Shown here piece by piece: positions 24,778 to 35,269 of a stretch of 64,000 nt of DNA. The DNA lies in assembly GCA_964344765.1 (NCBI GenBank), contig CAYFOM010000014.1, positions 1-64,000 on the forward strand, written 5' to 3'. This stretch comes from JACNIZ01 sp964344765. GTDB lineage: Bacteria > Planctomycetota > UBA1135. The notes below the pieces were generated by a model that was not told the DNA's origin, searched no databases, and was given only the letters and a program-made list of their open reading frames with translations. How positions within the stretch are numbered: position 1 is the stretch's first letter; the number at the start of each line of letters is the position of its first letter. The translations under genes were made by a program, and so were the position numbers.

Positions 24778-26330
24778 GCCAGCGCGTCGTCGGCAACGAA
24801 GTAGTGGGGGTCTTCGAGCACGTTGATCTCCACTAAGCTGCCGGCTTTATTCAACAACTTGTGGCAATCCGCGCTGAGGTGGCGCAGGTGCAGCGACTTG
24901 CCGCGCTTCAAATAGCGCTCGGCCAAGACCTCGATCGCTTCAATCGCCGAGTGGTCGGCGACGCGCGCGTTGGCAAACTCAACGATGACGTCGTCCGGAT
25001 CGTTTTGAGCGTCGAACAACTCGAGGAAGTTGGTGCTGCTGCCGAAGAACAACGGGCCGTTGATGGCGTAAATTTTGGAGCCGTTTTCGTCGGTGCTGAT
25101 TTGTGCGTGGATCAACTTGGCGTGCTTCCACGCAAACACCAGCGCCGAAACGATCACGCCGACGAACACCGCCACAGCCAAATCGGTGGCCACGGTGACC
25201 GCCGACACCAACACGATGACGATGGCGTCGGATATCGGTACTTTGTTGAGCACGCGAATGCTCGACCATTCAAAGGTGCCGAGCACGACCATGAACATCA
25301 CGCCGACCAGCGCGGCAACCGGCACCATTTCGATCAGCGGCGACGCCACCAAAACAAACGCGAGCAACACCAACGCCGCAGTCACGCCGGACGTGCGTCC
25401 GCGGCCGCCGGAGTTGATGTTGATCATGCTTTGACCAATCATCGCGCAGCCGCCCATGCCGCCGAAGAATCCGCAGGTCAGGTTGGCCGCACCTTGGGCA
25501 ACGCACTCCTTATTACCGCGGCCACGGGTGCCGGTGAGTTCGTCAACCAGGGTTAGCGTCAGCAGCGATTCGATTAGGCCGACGGCGGCAAGAATGACCG
25601 CGTAAGGCAGGATGATCCACAGCGTTTCCAGCGTAAACGGCACCATAGGAATCGAAAACGACGGCATGCTGCCGGCCAACGAAGCCTCGGGGTTGCCGCT
25701 CATCGAGCGCAGGTAGTCGACGATGGTCGGCGTATCCAAACTCAGTCCAACCGCCAGCGCACTCACGCCGACGATTGCGACCAGCGACGCCGGCACCGCT
25801 TTGGTCAGCTTCGGCAAGAAGTGAATCACCGCCATAGTCAGCGCGACCAATCCCAGCATCATGTACAGCTGCGGACCTTCCATCCACTGCAACTCGTCGG
25901 CGGCGTCTTTGACTTTGAACTGCCCCAGCTGCGCCAGAAAAATGACGATGGCCAAGCCGTTGACAAAACCCAGCATCACCGGGTGCGGCACCATGCGGAT
26001 GAACTTTCCTAGGTGAAACACCCCGGCCAGGACCTGCAGCACACCCATTAACGCCACCGCGGCGTACATGTACTCGACGCCGTGGTCCAAAACCAACGCC
26101 ACCAGCACCACAGCAATAGCCCCGGTAGCTCCCGAAATCATTCCCGGCCGGCCGCCGAACAGCGCGGTGATGATGCCGACCATGAAGGCGGCATGCAGTC
26201 CGATCAACGGATCCACGCCGGCGACGAAGGCAAATGCCACCGCCTCGGGCACCAGCGCGAGGGCCACAGTCAAGCCCGAGAGCAGGTCGGCGCGGAGGCT
26301 GAACTGCGGGTTGCTTTGAAGGTTAAACAT
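24774..26330 (-). CDS. SulP-family anion transporter with STAS domain
   Basis: 518 aa from ATG 26330, where the conserved [28 protein letters not shown] begins. About 11-14 membrane segments to residue about 385, then a cytoplasmic STAS domain ([32 protein letters not shown]). Motifs [26 protein letters not shown] are typical of the group containing sulfate and BicA-like bicarbonate carriers. Substrate (sulfate, bicarbonate or other anion) is not decidable here. Divergent from the class III dehydrogenase gene by 132 bp. Confidence 0.92.
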   Translation of the reverse strand: MFNLQSNPQFSLRADLLSGLTVALALVPEAVAFAFVAGVDPLIGLHAAFMVGIITALFGGRPGMISGATGAIAVVLVALVLDHGVEYMYAAVALMGVLQVLAGVFHLGKFIRMVPHPVMLGFVNGLAIVIFLAQLGQFKVKDAADELQWMEGPQLYMMLGLVALTMAVIHFLPKLTKAVPASLVAIVGVSALAVGLSLDTPTIVDYLRSMSGNPEASLAGSMPSFSIPMVPFTLETLWIILPYAVILAAVGLIESLLTLTLVDELTGTRGRGNKECVAQGAANLTCGFFGGMGGCAMIGQSMININSGGRGRTSGVTAALVLLAFVLVASPLIEMVPVAALVGVMFMVVLGTFEWSSIRVLNKVPISDAIVIVLVSAVTVATDLAVAVFVGVIVSALVFAWKHAKLIHAQISTDENGSKIYAINGPLFFGSSTNFLELFDAQNDPDDVIVEFANARVADHSAIEAIEVLAERYLKRGKSLHLRHLSADCHKLLNKAGSLVEINVLEDPHYFVADDALA

Positions 26331-26462
26331 ACTTAAGGCCCCCAAAGCACACGTCAGGGCGCAACAAGATACCGGCGGAAGCTGTGGCGTCAATCAAGAA
26401 CAAGGAAATACGCGCAATTTGCGCAAAGTTATGCTGGACGGCCCCACCACCCTCAGAGCCCC

Positions 26463-27566
26463 ATGAAAATTCGCGCCGCCGTACTTGAAGAATTCGGCCA
26501 GCCCCTGGTCGTGCAAGATGTCAACCTAGACCCCCCGAAAGCAGGGGAGGTGCTGGTCAAACTCAAAGCCTGTGGCGTTTGCCACACCGACCTTTACACC
26601 GCCAGCGGCGCCGATCCGAGTGGATATTGCGACTGCGTGCTCGGTCATGAAGGGGCGGGGATCGTCGAAGAAATCGGCGAGGGCGTGACCAGCGTGAAGC
26701 CCGGCGATCACGTCATTACTTTGTTCTCGCCGGAGTGCGGCGAGTGCCTGCATTGCCGCAGCGGCAAGACCAACATTTGCCTGAAGATTCGCGAGCAGCA
26801 GGGGCAAGGCTACCTTCCCGATGGCACTTCGCGGCTGTCGCGCCAGAGGGGGCCGTTGCGCCACTTCATGGGCACCAGCACCTTCGCCGAGTACACGGTG
26901 ATGCCCGAGATTGCGTTGGCCAAAGCCAACCCCGAAGCCGATTTCGACGCGATCTGTTTGCTCGCATGCGGCGCGACCACTGGTATTGCCGCCGCATTGT
27001 GGAAGGCCGATGTCGAAGCCGGCAGTACCGTCGCCGTGTTTGGGGCCGGAATGGTTGGATTAGGTGCGGTTGCCGGCGCCCAATTGAAAGGTGCCGAAAA
27101 GATCATTGTGGTCGACCTCAGCGAGCAGCGGCTGGAGTTGTCGAAGCAATTTGGCGCAACCCATACCGTGGTTGGCGGCGAAAGTGCGGTACAGGAAATC
27201 CTCGATCAAACCGACGGCTTCGGTGCGGATTACACCTTTGAAGCAACCGGCATAACTTCGGTGATGGATCAAGCGGTGGAAGCCGCGCGCATGGGATGGG
27301 GCATGGCCACAATGCTCGGCGTGGCCGGCAAAGGCGAAACCATGTCGATCATTCCGCGATGGCTGATCACCGGTCGCCGCGTGCAGGGCGGTAGCTTCGG
27401 CGGCGCGCGCGGACGCACGCATGTGCCGGAGTTGGTCGATCTTTATATGCAAGGCAAACTCGATTTGGACGGCTTTGTCTCGCACCGAATTTCGTTGGAT
27501 GAGGTCAACAAAGGCTTCGACCTGATGGAAGAACAAGACGGCATTCGCTCGGTCATTCAGTTTTAA
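26463..27566 (+). CDS. frmA: Class III zinc alcohol dehydrogenase (formaldehyde/thiol adduct)
   Basis: 367 aa medium-chain dehydrogenase. Catalytic zinc ligands C40, H62 and C169; structural zinc C92, C95, C98 and C106 (CGECLHCRSGKTNIC). NAD site GAGMVGLG. The stretch GQGYLPDGTSR and the domain lengths match glutathione-dependent formaldehyde dehydrogenase (class III). The likely reaction is oxidation of S-hydroxymethyl-thiol to S-formyl-thiol. Whether the thiol is glutathione in this lineage is unknown. The hydrolase gene starts 8 bp downstream, which fits a two-step detoxification operon. Confidence 0.85.
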   Translation: MKIRAAVLEEFGQPLVVQDVNLDPPKAGEVLVKLKACGVCHTDLYTASGADPSGYCDCVLGHEGAGIVEEIGEGVTSVKPGDHVITLFSPECGECLHCRSGKTNICLKIREQQGQGYLPDGTSRLSRQRGPLRHFMGTSTFAEYTVMPEIALAKANPEADFDAICLLACGATTGIAAALWKADVEAGSTVAVFGAGMVGLGAVAGAQLKGAEKIIVVDLSEQRLELSKQFGATHTVVGGESAVQEILDQTDGFGADYTFEATGITSVMDQAVEAARMGWGMATMLGVAGKGETMSIIPRWLITGRRVQGGSFGGARGRTHVPELVDLYMQGKLDLDGFVSHRISLDEVNKGFDLMEEQDGIRSVIQF

Positions 27567-27574
27567 AGTAGGCG

Positions 27575-28321
27575 ATGTTTGAGCAGATCCGCAATCCGCA
27601 ACAAGAACGCCTTGATGTAGCCTTCGCACCCGCTGATGCCGGTAGTCCGGTTCGTGAGGTGGACGGCAAGAAGGAATTGATCGTCATTGGCCACGGTGTC
27701 ACCGGCAACAAGGATCGTGAGTGGGCGGTGACGTTGGCATCGGCGTTGAATGCGGCGGGTTATGCGAGCTTGCGCATTTCGTTTTCCGGCAACGGCGAAT
27801 CGGAAGGGCGATTCGAAAATTCATGTCCAAGCAAAGAGGTCACTGATCTAATCGCCGTGCTCGACGCCAGCGAGGATTGGCATGTGAGTTTTGCCGGTCA
27901 CTCGATGGGCGGTGCGGTCGGAGTGTTGGTGGCTTCCAAAGACGCGCGCATCACGCGGTTGATTTCGTTGGCCGGCATGGTGCACACCGCCGATTTTGCC
28001 GAACGAAAATTCGGCGAGCTGACGCCCGGACGCGACTGCATGTGGGAGAAGCCGGAGTGCCCGCTTTCGCAAACCTTCCTCGACGACATGCGCAGCGTGG
28101 ATACCGTGCTTGAGCTCGGCGCCCAAGTTTCGGTGCCGTGGTTGCTGGTGCATGGAAGCGAAGATCTGGTCGTGCCGCACATCGAAAGCGAGCAGATCAG
28201 CGCGAAGGCGCCGGCAAACACAACGCTGAAGACTTTGCCTGGTTGCGATCACGTCTTCAGTGGCGACGCGGCCGGCAGAATGGCCGCCGTGGTGGTGGAC
28301 TGGCTGAAAAACTGCCGCTAG
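27575..28321 (+). CDS. Alpha/beta hydrolase
   Basis: 248 aa single-domain hydrolase. Nucleophile S110 in GHSMGG, probable acid D197 (HGSEDLVVP) and H226 (GCDHVF); the oxyanion region is IGHGVTGNKD. It is not of the esterase-D type normally used as S-formylglutathione hydrolase, but its 8-bp spacing after the class III dehydrogenase makes it a candidate replacement for that step (inference). Otherwise it resembles general BAAT/dienelactone-like esterases. Confidence 0.85.
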   Translation: MFEQIRNPQQERLDVAFAPADAGSPVREVDGKKELIVIGHGVTGNKDREWAVTLASALNAAGYASLRISFSGNGESEGRFENSCPSKEVTDLIAVLDASEDWHVSFAGHSMGGAVGVLVASKDARITRLISLAGMVHTADFAERKFGELTPGRDCMWEKPECPLSQTFLDDMRSVDTVLELGAQVSVPWLLVHGSEDLVVPHIESEQISAKAPANTTLKTLPGCDHVFSGDAAGRMAAVVVDWLKNCR

Positions 28322-28411
28322 AGCGGAATCGGCGGAGGCGGTGCAACCGTCTGCTAGGCTAGGGGATCGTTTTGGAGTTTCCGAATTCCATCTTTCCCCA
28401 GTAGGTCATAA

Positions 28412-30295
28412 ATGTTGATTACAACCGCCATCCTCGCGGCACCGGTTTTGCTTGCTTTGCAAGAGCCGAACCACCGCACCTCTCCACACTTCGCCAAACT
28501 TCGTGAGCTCGAGCTGCAAGCTCTTGTTGCCGACGGCCCGGCCGACAAGATGATTCACGTCGACTTGGTGTTTAAAGCCCAACCTGACTTCGCAAAGCTG
28601 AAAGCCGAACTTGGCGAACTGCCGGAAAACGAATTGCCGATGGCGTTACGTCAGCGTTCGCTGGAGATTTGCCAGCCGGAGCAGCAGCGGGCGATGAACA
28701 TCATCAGCGATCATTATGCCGAGGGCGATGCCGATCAAATTGCGCAGTTGTGGCTGACCAATATCGTCGGCGTGACGACTACGCCGGAAGTCATCATGGA
28801 ATTGGCGGCGCTGGAAGAGGTCAGCTATATCCATCACGACCCGCCGCGCGAGGGGGTGGTTTTGAGCACCAGCAGCAGAGCGCACAACCCTACATGCGAC
28901 CAAAATACAATCAGCTCGCCGTGGGCTTGGGATCATATGAATGCCATTGGCCAAGGATCGGTGGTTGCCGTTATTGATACCGGCACTTGCTACACCCACC
29001 CGGACCTGATTAACAACATCTGGGTCAATCCCGGTGAAGACCTCGATGGCGACGGAGTGGTTTGGGATGTCGACGATATGAACGGCATCGACGACGACGG
29101 CAACGGTTACGCCGACGACCTGATTGGTTGGGCTTTTGACCACACCACAGGTACACCGAACAACCCGATGGATCACCAAACCCACGGCACTCACGTGGCA
29201 GGAACCGTAGCCGGCGACGGCACCAGCGGCACCAACGTCGGCACCGCTCCTGGCTGCAAAGTTATGCCGATTCGCACCTCCACTTTGATCACTCACGAAA
29301 TCGAAGTTTGGCAAGGTATGGAATACGCGGTGATGATGAACGCCGACATCATTTCGATGAGCCTGGGTTGGTGGTACGGCTGGTTCCCCGACCGCTCGAT
29401 GTGGCGCGCCAACTGCGACAACACCCAAGCTTCCGGCTGCATGATGGTCATCGCCGCCGGCAATGAAAGCAATTGGTACGGCATTCAATCGGTGCGCACT
29501 CCGGGCGACGTGCCCGATATCACCGGCGTTGGTGCGACGGATTGCAACGACAACATTGCGTCGTTTAGCTCGCGCGGTCCGGTGCAATGGGCCGACGTCG
29601 CGCCGTACAACGATCACCCGCACCCGCCGGGACTAACCAAACCAGACGTCTCCGCTCCTGGTTCCAACACTTTGTCGTGCCTGCCATGCAGTGGTTACTA
29701 CACTTCTTCCGGCACGTCGATGGCAACTCCTCACGTGGCCGGTGCCGCGGCAATTTTGCGTTCGCTGCGCCCGGATATGAGTGTTGCCGAATGCAAAGCT
29801 GCGCTGATGGCAACCGCCGTCGATTTGGGAGCGCCGGGAATGGATAACGACTTTGGTGCTGGTCGCATCAACCTCGAGACTTTGGTGCGTACTTATGCAC
29901 CTTTGCGCGCAAACCAATACCAAGTGGGTGCGGCAGCAGGCGCAACGGTGACTTTCACCATCGAAGGTACCGCTGCACGTGCAGGACATAACTACTGGAT
30001 GTTGGGTTCGGCATCGGGCAACGTGCCGGGAACCGATCTGCCGGGTGGCGTCAACCTGCCGCTGAATGCGGACTGGTTCTACAACCTGGTGATCGCCGAA
30101 ACCAACGGCGGTGTGTTCCAGAACAACCGCGGCAACCTAGACGCCGCCGGCAACGCCACCGTGACCGTGCAAGTCGCTCCTGGAATCACTCCGGGCAGCT
30201 TGGTCGGCACGATGGTTTCCTTCGCCGCCGCAACTTCGCCGGGCTCGATTGCCAATTACGCAACCAACCCGGTCAACATCGAAGTCATGCCTTAA
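28412..30295 (+). CDS. Secreted subtilisin-family serine protease (S8)
   Basis: 627 aa. Short signal peptide (LITTAILAAPVLLALQ), then a propeptide-like region to about 160. Catalytic triad D189 (VIDTGTCYTHPDL), H258 (HGTHVAG) and S436 (GTSMATPHVAGAA), with the oxyanion Asn in MVIAAGNES. Asp-rich loop DLDGDGVVWDVDDMNGIDDDGNGYADD probably binds calcium. The last 120 residues are a beta-rich C-terminal module (GNATVTVQVAPGITPGSLVGTM) shared in style with other exported proteins here. It should be an active extracellular protease. Confidence 0.92.
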   Translation: MLITTAILAAPVLLALQEPNHRTSPHFAKLRELELQALVADGPADKMIHVDLVFKAQPDFAKLKAELGELPENELPMALRQRSLEICQPEQQRAMNIISDHYAEGDADQIAQLWLTNIVGVTTTPEVIMELAALEEVSYIHHDPPREGVVLSTSSRAHNPTCDQNTISSPWAWDHMNAIGQGSVVAVIDTGTCYTHPDLINNIWVNPGEDLDGDGVVWDVDDMNGIDDDGNGYADDLIGWAFDHTTGTPNNPMDHQTHGTHVAGTVAGDGTSGTNVGTAPGCKVMPIRTSTLITHEIEVWQGMEYAVMMNADIISMSLGWWYGWFPDRSMWRANCDNTQASGCMMVIAAGNESNWYGIQSVRTPGDVPDITGVGATDCNDNIASFSSRGPVQWADVAPYNDHPHPPGLTKPDVSAPGSNTLSCLPCSGYYTSSGTSMATPHVAGAAAILRSLRPDMSVAECKAALMATAVDLGAPGMDNDFGAGRINLETLVRTYAPLRANQYQVGAAAGATVTFTIEGTAARAGHNYWMLGSASGNVPGTDLPGGVNLPLNADWFYNLVIAETNGGVFQNNRGNLDAAGNATVTVQVAPGITPGSLVGTMVSFAAATSPGSIANYATNPVNIEVMP

Positions 30296-32874
30296 TCTCT
30301 GAGCTGTTCCAACAAAGCTCGAGCGGCAGGAATTTCCTGAATCGATAGGGCATGCTCCAGCGCTTGAATCGCGTCTGGAGTATGCCCTAATTCTTTATGA
30401 GTTTCGGCCAAAGCCAGCCAACCGTGCACCCAGCGCGGATCTTGTTCCACGCATTTTTTGGCGTAGACCAAAGCAGCCTCAGGATTGTCCATTTTTAGCC
30501 AGCACATTGCGGCGCGGTAAGGCGCGACTACAAATCCATCCGGCTCCAATACCATGATGCGCAAAGCGTCATCTAAGGCTTTTTGAGGTTGATCCAAAGC
30601 GTGAAGAACTTGGCAGCGCAGTAGCAACAGGAAGACATCGTCTTTGGCGTACTGTAGTGAGCGATTGATCCAGTCCAGTGCGGCTTCTTCACCTTCTAAG
30701 TTGAGAATTAATTTTCCGGCGTCATATGCCCAACTGGCTAGCTGCGGATCTTGCAGAGCGATTTTCCTAAAGAGTTCCAATGCCTCGCGCAGGCGGCCGT
30801 GGGATTGGTGAATACTTGCTTCAATAAACAAGCCTTCATTTCGCCAATCGAGCATCTCTTCTTGTTGCAAAAGTTTTGCTCGCTCTAACGCCGGTTGCTC
30901 TTTGCCTTCCCGCAGCTCCATCCAAGCACGACGGAAATTGAGTAACGGATCGCGAGGGTGTATCGCGAGCGCTTCTTCCAGCACCAATTTCGCCTCTTCG
31001 GCTTTGCCATCAGTTTCCAAGAGGTCCGCCCAAATGGCACTAACAAAGGGCGGCGGTTCGTCGCCGGCCAGAGCGAGCGCTTCGCCCAGCAAAGATTCTG
31101 CCTTTGGGATGTCCCTCCGAATCAAATGAGAGAAGGCGTGCTCCGTCACCGCCAGCGGCGAATTCGGGTGAAGCTGGAGGATTCGTTCCGCCAATACCTC
31201 GGCCTCCTGATGGCGACGCAATTGCCTCAACTCAGACAACAAAGCGCGATTGGGCTCGAGCTCGTAAGGAACAATGGACAGCGCCAAGCCTAAAGTCTCA
31301 ACGGCCTCCCGACGCATGCCAGATAAGCGCTGCATCTTTGCATGGGTTAATAAGTACGGGTAGCACATCGGATCCAGCTGAGCGGCTTCCGCCAATGCAC
31401 CTTGAGCGCCGACGTAATCCTTTGCCGCGTATGCATACATTCCTTGGAGCAAACTGGCTCGGGCCGGCGGGTCATTGTCGAGTTGAATATTTGAATCGGA
31501 TTTAGAGGTAGGAGAACCTGGGAAATCCAAATCCACCGAATCACCATCGCGCAAAGCTTGAGCAATCGCCAATCCATAACGATCAAACGCCGCGTCCTGC
31601 TTGTGATCGATAGCTTGTAAATACATGGCCGCTGATTCGACGTATAGCTGATCCAGTAGATAAGCATCGGCGGCCAAAGAATAAAGTGCCGGGTCAATGT
31701 TTTCGGCACTCAGCAATGCCTTGAGCTTCGCTTCAAATTCACTGCTCGGTAGAACGTGAAAATCTTGGGCGGCGGTCAGGTAGTCGCCGTGGGCTTTTGC
31801 GCGTTTGGCGGAATCGTCGTTGAGTACGGCGAGGGTTGCAAATACCACTGCCGTAATAAAAAAAGTCGCAAGGCAAAGCCGGACCAAGGCCAACCGCGGC
31901 CGGCGAAGCGTGCGCTGCCAGGCGCGAGAAACGGCGCCGCGCGGGATAGCGTGTACGGGTTCGAGTTGAAGAAAGCGTTGCAGATCGGCGGCTACCTCAC
32001 CGGCGTCGGTATAAGAATCGCGCGCATCTTTTTCTAAGCATTTATCGATCACCGCCATCAAGTCGCGAGGAGTGTTGGCGGTTTCGTCCCACTTTTGATC
32101 CGCGTATTGAACTGCTTGCAGAATTTCCTTGGTGGTGTTTCCTGGGAATGCCAGGCGACCGTTTAGAGCTTCAAAAGCCATGGAGCCAAAGGAAAAAACG
32201 TCGCTGGCGAAGGTCGGTGCCTGCAGCCTTGCTTGCTCGGGTGAGGTATAGCGGGGTGTGCCGCAAAAGCCCTGGGTTTGAGTCAGCTCGCTGCCCGACT
32301 CCGGTCGTGCCAAGCCGAAGTCCACCAGAAATGGAGTGCCGGTGGCGTCGACCAGAACGTTGGCGGGTTTAATGTCGCGGTGAATCATGCCGGCGGCATG
32401 GGCGGCGGCTAAACCTTGCGCAGTTTGCTGAAGCAGAGGAACGATGAATGCTTGCCAACCCTCCGCATTCGGTTTCGGCAAGCCTTGCGCTTTGCCCTGG
32501 ATGATTTCTTCAAGCGAGTGCCCGTCGATGAAATCCATCGCCACCCAGCGAAAGCCCGGTTCAACGCCGGTGTCAAAAATATCGACGATGTTCGCGTGCT
32601 TCAGCCTGGCCAACATCAACGCCTCGCGTTGCACCCGGTCGCTTTGCGCGCCGCGCAGTTCTTGCGAACTTAAAGGAATGACCTTGAGCGCAATGCGTCG
32701 ATCCAAGCTGATCTGTAGCGCCTCATAAACTACGCCACCACCGCCGCTGCCAATTTCGCGTTGAATCAAAAAGTCACCGAATTTTTGACCAATTTGCGGG
32801 CGCCCGGATTCAACATCCGCTTCGTCGAAGCCGATGATGCGCAAAATGTCTTCTTGCTCAGGATTAAGTTCCAC
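30292..32874 (-). CDS. Membrane Ser/Thr protein kinase with TPR repeats
   Basis: 860 aa Hanks-type kinase. Gly-rich loop IGSGGGGVVYEA (41-52), catalytic K64, H165-R166-D167 and D185-F186-G187, so it should be active. A single membrane segment at about 330-351 separates the cytoplasmic kinase from an extracytoplasmic domain of about 500 residues made of TPR-like helical pairs. The gene starts 2 bp after the ECF sigma-factor gene; ECF/STPK pairs are a planctomycete feature in which the kinase is thought to control the sigma factor. Stop overlaps the convergent subtilase gene by 4 bp. Confidence 0.9.
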   Translation of the reverse strand: MELNPEQEDILRIIGFDEADVESGRPQIGQKFGDFLIQREIGSGGGGVVYEALQISLDRRIALKVIPLSSQELRGAQSDRVQREALMLARLKHANIVDIFDTGVEPGFRWVAMDFIDGHSLEEIIQGKAQGLPKPNAEGWQAFIVPLLQQTAQGLAAAHAAGMIHRDIKPANVLVDATGTPFLVDFGLARPESGSELTQTQGFCGTPRYTSPEQARLQAPTFASDVFSFGSMAFEALNGRLAFPGNTTKEILQAVQYADQKWDETANTPRDLMAVIDKCLEKDARDSYTDAGEVAADLQRFLQLEPVHAIPRGAVSRAWQRTLRRPRLALVRLCLATFFITAVVFATLAVLNDDSAKRAKAHGDYLTAAQDFHVLPSSEFEAKLKALLSAENIDPALYSLAADAYLLDQLYVESAAMYLQAIDHKQDAAFDRYGLAIAQALRDGDSVDLDFPGSPTSKSDSNIQLDNDPPARASLLQGMYAYAAKDYVGAQGALAEAAQLDPMCYPYLLTHAKMQRLSGMRREAVETLGLALSIVPYELEPNRALLSELRQLRRHQEAEVLAERILQLHPNSPLAVTEHAFSHLIRRDIPKAESLLGEALALAGDEPPPFVSAIWADLLETDGKAEEAKLVLEEALAIHPRDPLLNFRRAWMELREGKEQPALERAKLLQQEEMLDWRNEGLFIEASIHQSHGRLREALELFRKIALQDPQLASWAYDAGKLILNLEGEEAALDWINRSLQYAKDDVFLLLLRCQVLHALDQPQKALDDALRIMVLEPDGFVVAPYRAAMCWLKMDNPEAALVYAKKCVEQDPRWVHGWLALAETHKELGHTPDAIQALEHALSIQEIPAARALLEQLRD

Positions 32875-32876
32875 CG

Positions 32877-33503
32877 CTAATCCTGTTTAAGGGTCAATCG
32901 AATGCGGTCGAGCGCGGTGCGGAACCGTTTGGAGAATCCGGTTTCCGATAAACCCAGCTTTTCCGCCGCCTCGCGTCCGGTCAATCCTTCATAGACCTTC
33001 AGTAAAACCGCTTCGCGCAGTTCATCGGGAAGCTTGGCAACCGCGGCTTGGACTTTTTGCTCAAGCTCGCGGTTGCGCAAATTCTGCGACACCCCAGGTT
33101 GAGTGCGCGACAACCCCGCGAACAATCCAACGGCATCATCGTCCATTGCACGCATGGCGGACTCGGGGAATGGTACGCGCTTGGCTTTGCGGTCGGCGTG
33201 CAGCAGTTTAAAATTCAAGATTGCAGCCAGCCAACGTTGCAAACTGCCTGGGCCGCGGTCTTCAAACTCGTGAATTTTATGGGCGGCCGCCACCCAGACT
33301 TCTTGCAGGAGGTCATCAATATCCACGGTTCCGCGGGTGCGATCGTTGAGGCGGCAATAAGCCAAAACGCGCAGTCGCGATTCGCAACGTTGCAAAATCT
33401 CGATCCAGGCTTTGGCGGAGTGCGTGCGTCCCTCAAGTGCTTGTTGCAGCAAGTGGGCGGTCAGGTGATCAGCACTTTGCGGCACTTCACGCTTAGGGTC
33501 CAT
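32877..33503 (-). CDS. ECF RNA polymerase sigma factor (STPK-linked type)
   Basis: 208 aa from ATG 33503; an ATG at 33518 is also possible. Region 2 (LRVLAYCRLNDRTRGTVDIDDLLQEVWVAAAHKIHEFEDRG) includes the DDLLQEVW core; region 4 (LPDELREAVLLKVYEGLTGREAAEKLGLSETGFSKRFRTALDRIR) is the -35-binding HTH. A spacer of about 45 residues separates them. No anti-sigma gene follows; instead the kinase is 2 bp away, so control by phosphorylation is likely (inference from the pairing known in planctomycetes). Divergent from the beta-helix gene. Confidence 0.9.
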   Translation of the reverse strand: MDPKREVPQSADHLTAHLLQQALEGRTHSAKAWIEILQRCESRLRVLAYCRLNDRTRGTVDIDDLLQEVWVAAAHKIHEFEDRGPGSLQRWLAAILNFKLLHADRKAKRVPFPESAMRAMDDDAVGLFAGLSRTQPGVSQNLRNRELEQKVQAAVAKLPDELREAVLLKVYEGLTGREAAEKLGLSETGFSKRFRTALDRIRLTLKQD

Positions 33504-33638
33504 GCAAGATTCTCGCATGCCTTTCGAACCAGGGAAGCGCAGTTTTTTTAGAAAACTTCCAAAAATGGTGCAGAGCGTCGGGTGAAACGGAATGAGTTCG
33601 GCTGCAACCAAACCACAAACTCCAAAAACCTCAATCCG

Positions 33639-35252
33639 ATGAAAAAATCCACCCTACTCGCTCTGCCCAGCGCCATTCTGGCTGCGGCGTCGCTGCTTTC
33701 GGCACAGAGCACGCTTTACGTCTCACCAACCGGCAATAACGCCAATCCGGGCGACTACTTCCAGCCTTACCTCACCATCAACGCCGCCATCGCCGCCGCT
33801 CAGCCCGGCGACACCATCAACGTGATGGAGGGGGTGTACCAGGAGCATGTCTGGATCGATAAGGAAATTCGCTTGGAGGCACTGCCTCAAGCCACGATTC
33901 AGTACACCAGCGATCCGCTGTACCCCGATGCTTGTGTCCACATCGACGGCACGAACGGCGACCTAGGCTCGGGATTGGTCGTAACCGGCTTCGAGTTCCA
34001 AGGCGACATGTCTGCCATCGGCGTGTTGATCCACGACGACGCCTCCGGCCGTCAAGCCCATAACGTGTCACCAGTCATTCAAGACAACGTCTTCGTAGAT
34101 TGCATCCAAGGAGTGGTGGTTCACTGCCACCAGGGAATTAGCGAACCGGAAATTCGCTTCAACCACATCACAAGCACTCTCGACGAAACCGAACCCATTC
34201 TGTTTGGAATTGAATTTTGGGCGTGGGGCGGCGTGATCAACGCGACGACTCGCTGCAACCAAATCGAGAAGATGGAGATCGGCATCGCCGTCAACGACAT
34301 GGGTGGGACCGCCTCCACACGTCACGAAAACGACGCCATCCAATACTGCGAATGGGGGACTTACACCCAAGGTCCTGGTGCTCATTCCGATTTCATTCAC
34401 CTCACCGTTGCCCACGGCCGCACCTTTTCTACCGACTCCGAAATCAAGCTTTGGGGCGTATTTGCAGAAAATGGCGGCACTGCCGACGTCTACAACTCGA
34501 TCGTTTGGATCCCTGATTGGCTCGGACCCGACGATTGGGGTGGCCCCGGCAGCTGGCATCAAGGTGTTGACATCAATGATCCGTCGCTAATCACCGTAGA
34601 CAATTTCACCACAGTTCAAGATTACTCTGGCGCGTTGGATCCCAAGTTCGTCGACGTTGCGAACTACAACCTTCGTTTGCAGTCGGATTCGCCGGCTATC
34701 GATGCTGCCGACCTCAGCATCATGATGCCCACTCATGTTTTGGCAACGCCGTTCGATAACGATTGGAATCCGCGCGTGTTGGATGGCGACATCAGTGACG
34801 ATCAAGCGGCGGTGTTCCCCGACCGCGGTGCATATGAATACACCGTAGTCGATTTGGACTTCCGCTCAACCGCCTATCCGAACTACTCACCTAGCGGCAA
34901 ACCGTACCCACAGATTCGTTACTGGGACCCGATGGCGGGATTGAACTCGCTATCCATCGACGTCAAAGGTCCGGCCGGCGCGCTTTACTTTGTTTGGATT
35001 CAGGGCACGTTTGGTCAGACCAATGATTTGGGCATCAACGCGCTGGGCAACATGCAGCTGTTGCCCTTGATTCCGGCCTTTACCTCTGGCGTAATCCCGG
35101 GGTCGGGAGTTGCCACGCTGACTCAGCCGGTGTATTTACCGCAAATGATCGAAGGCGACTTGGAGGCACAAGCCGTCGTGGTAACTGATATCCAACCCAC
35201 GATCTTCTCCGGTGCGTTCACTCGCAGAATTGAGTTAGAGGTCAACAACTAA
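33639..35252 (+). CDS. Secreted right-handed beta-helix protein
   Basis: 537 aa from ATG 33639, which starts a clean signal peptide (MKKSTLLALPSAILAAASLLSAQ). The DUF1565-like opening (LYVSPTGNNANPGDYFQPYLTINAAIAAAQPGDTINV) leads into parallel beta-helix coils to about 400, a fold used by polysaccharide lyases and adhesins. No lyase catalytic Lys/Arg pattern is evident. The last 120 residues form a beta-rich C-terminal module (IPGSGVATLTQPVYLPQMIEGDLEAQAVV), again resembling the tails of the other exported proteins here. Confidence 0.8.
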   Translation: MKKSTLLALPSAILAAASLLSAQSTLYVSPTGNNANPGDYFQPYLTINAAIAAAQPGDTINVMEGVYQEHVWIDKEIRLEALPQATIQYTSDPLYPDACVHIDGTNGDLGSGLVVTGFEFQGDMSAIGVLIHDDASGRQAHNVSPVIQDNVFVDCIQGVVVHCHQGISEPEIRFNHITSTLDETEPILFGIEFWAWGGVINATTRCNQIEKMEIGIAVNDMGGTASTRHENDAIQYCEWGTYTQGPGAHSDFIHLTVAHGRTFSTDSEIKLWGVFAENGGTADVYNSIVWIPDWLGPDDWGGPGSWHQGVDINDPSLITVDNFTTVQDYSGALDPKFVDVANYNLRLQSDSPAIDAADLSIMMPTHVLATPFDNDWNPRVLDGDISDDQAAVFPDRGAYEYTVVDLDFRSTAYPNYSPSGKPYPQIRYWDPMAGLNSLSIDVKGPAGALYFVWIQGTFGQTNDLGINALGNMQLLPLIPAFTSGVIPGSGVATLTQPVYLPQMIEGDLEAQAVVVTDIQPTIFSGAFTRRIELEVNN

Positions 35253-35269
35253 CCGGAAGACCATTGCTT

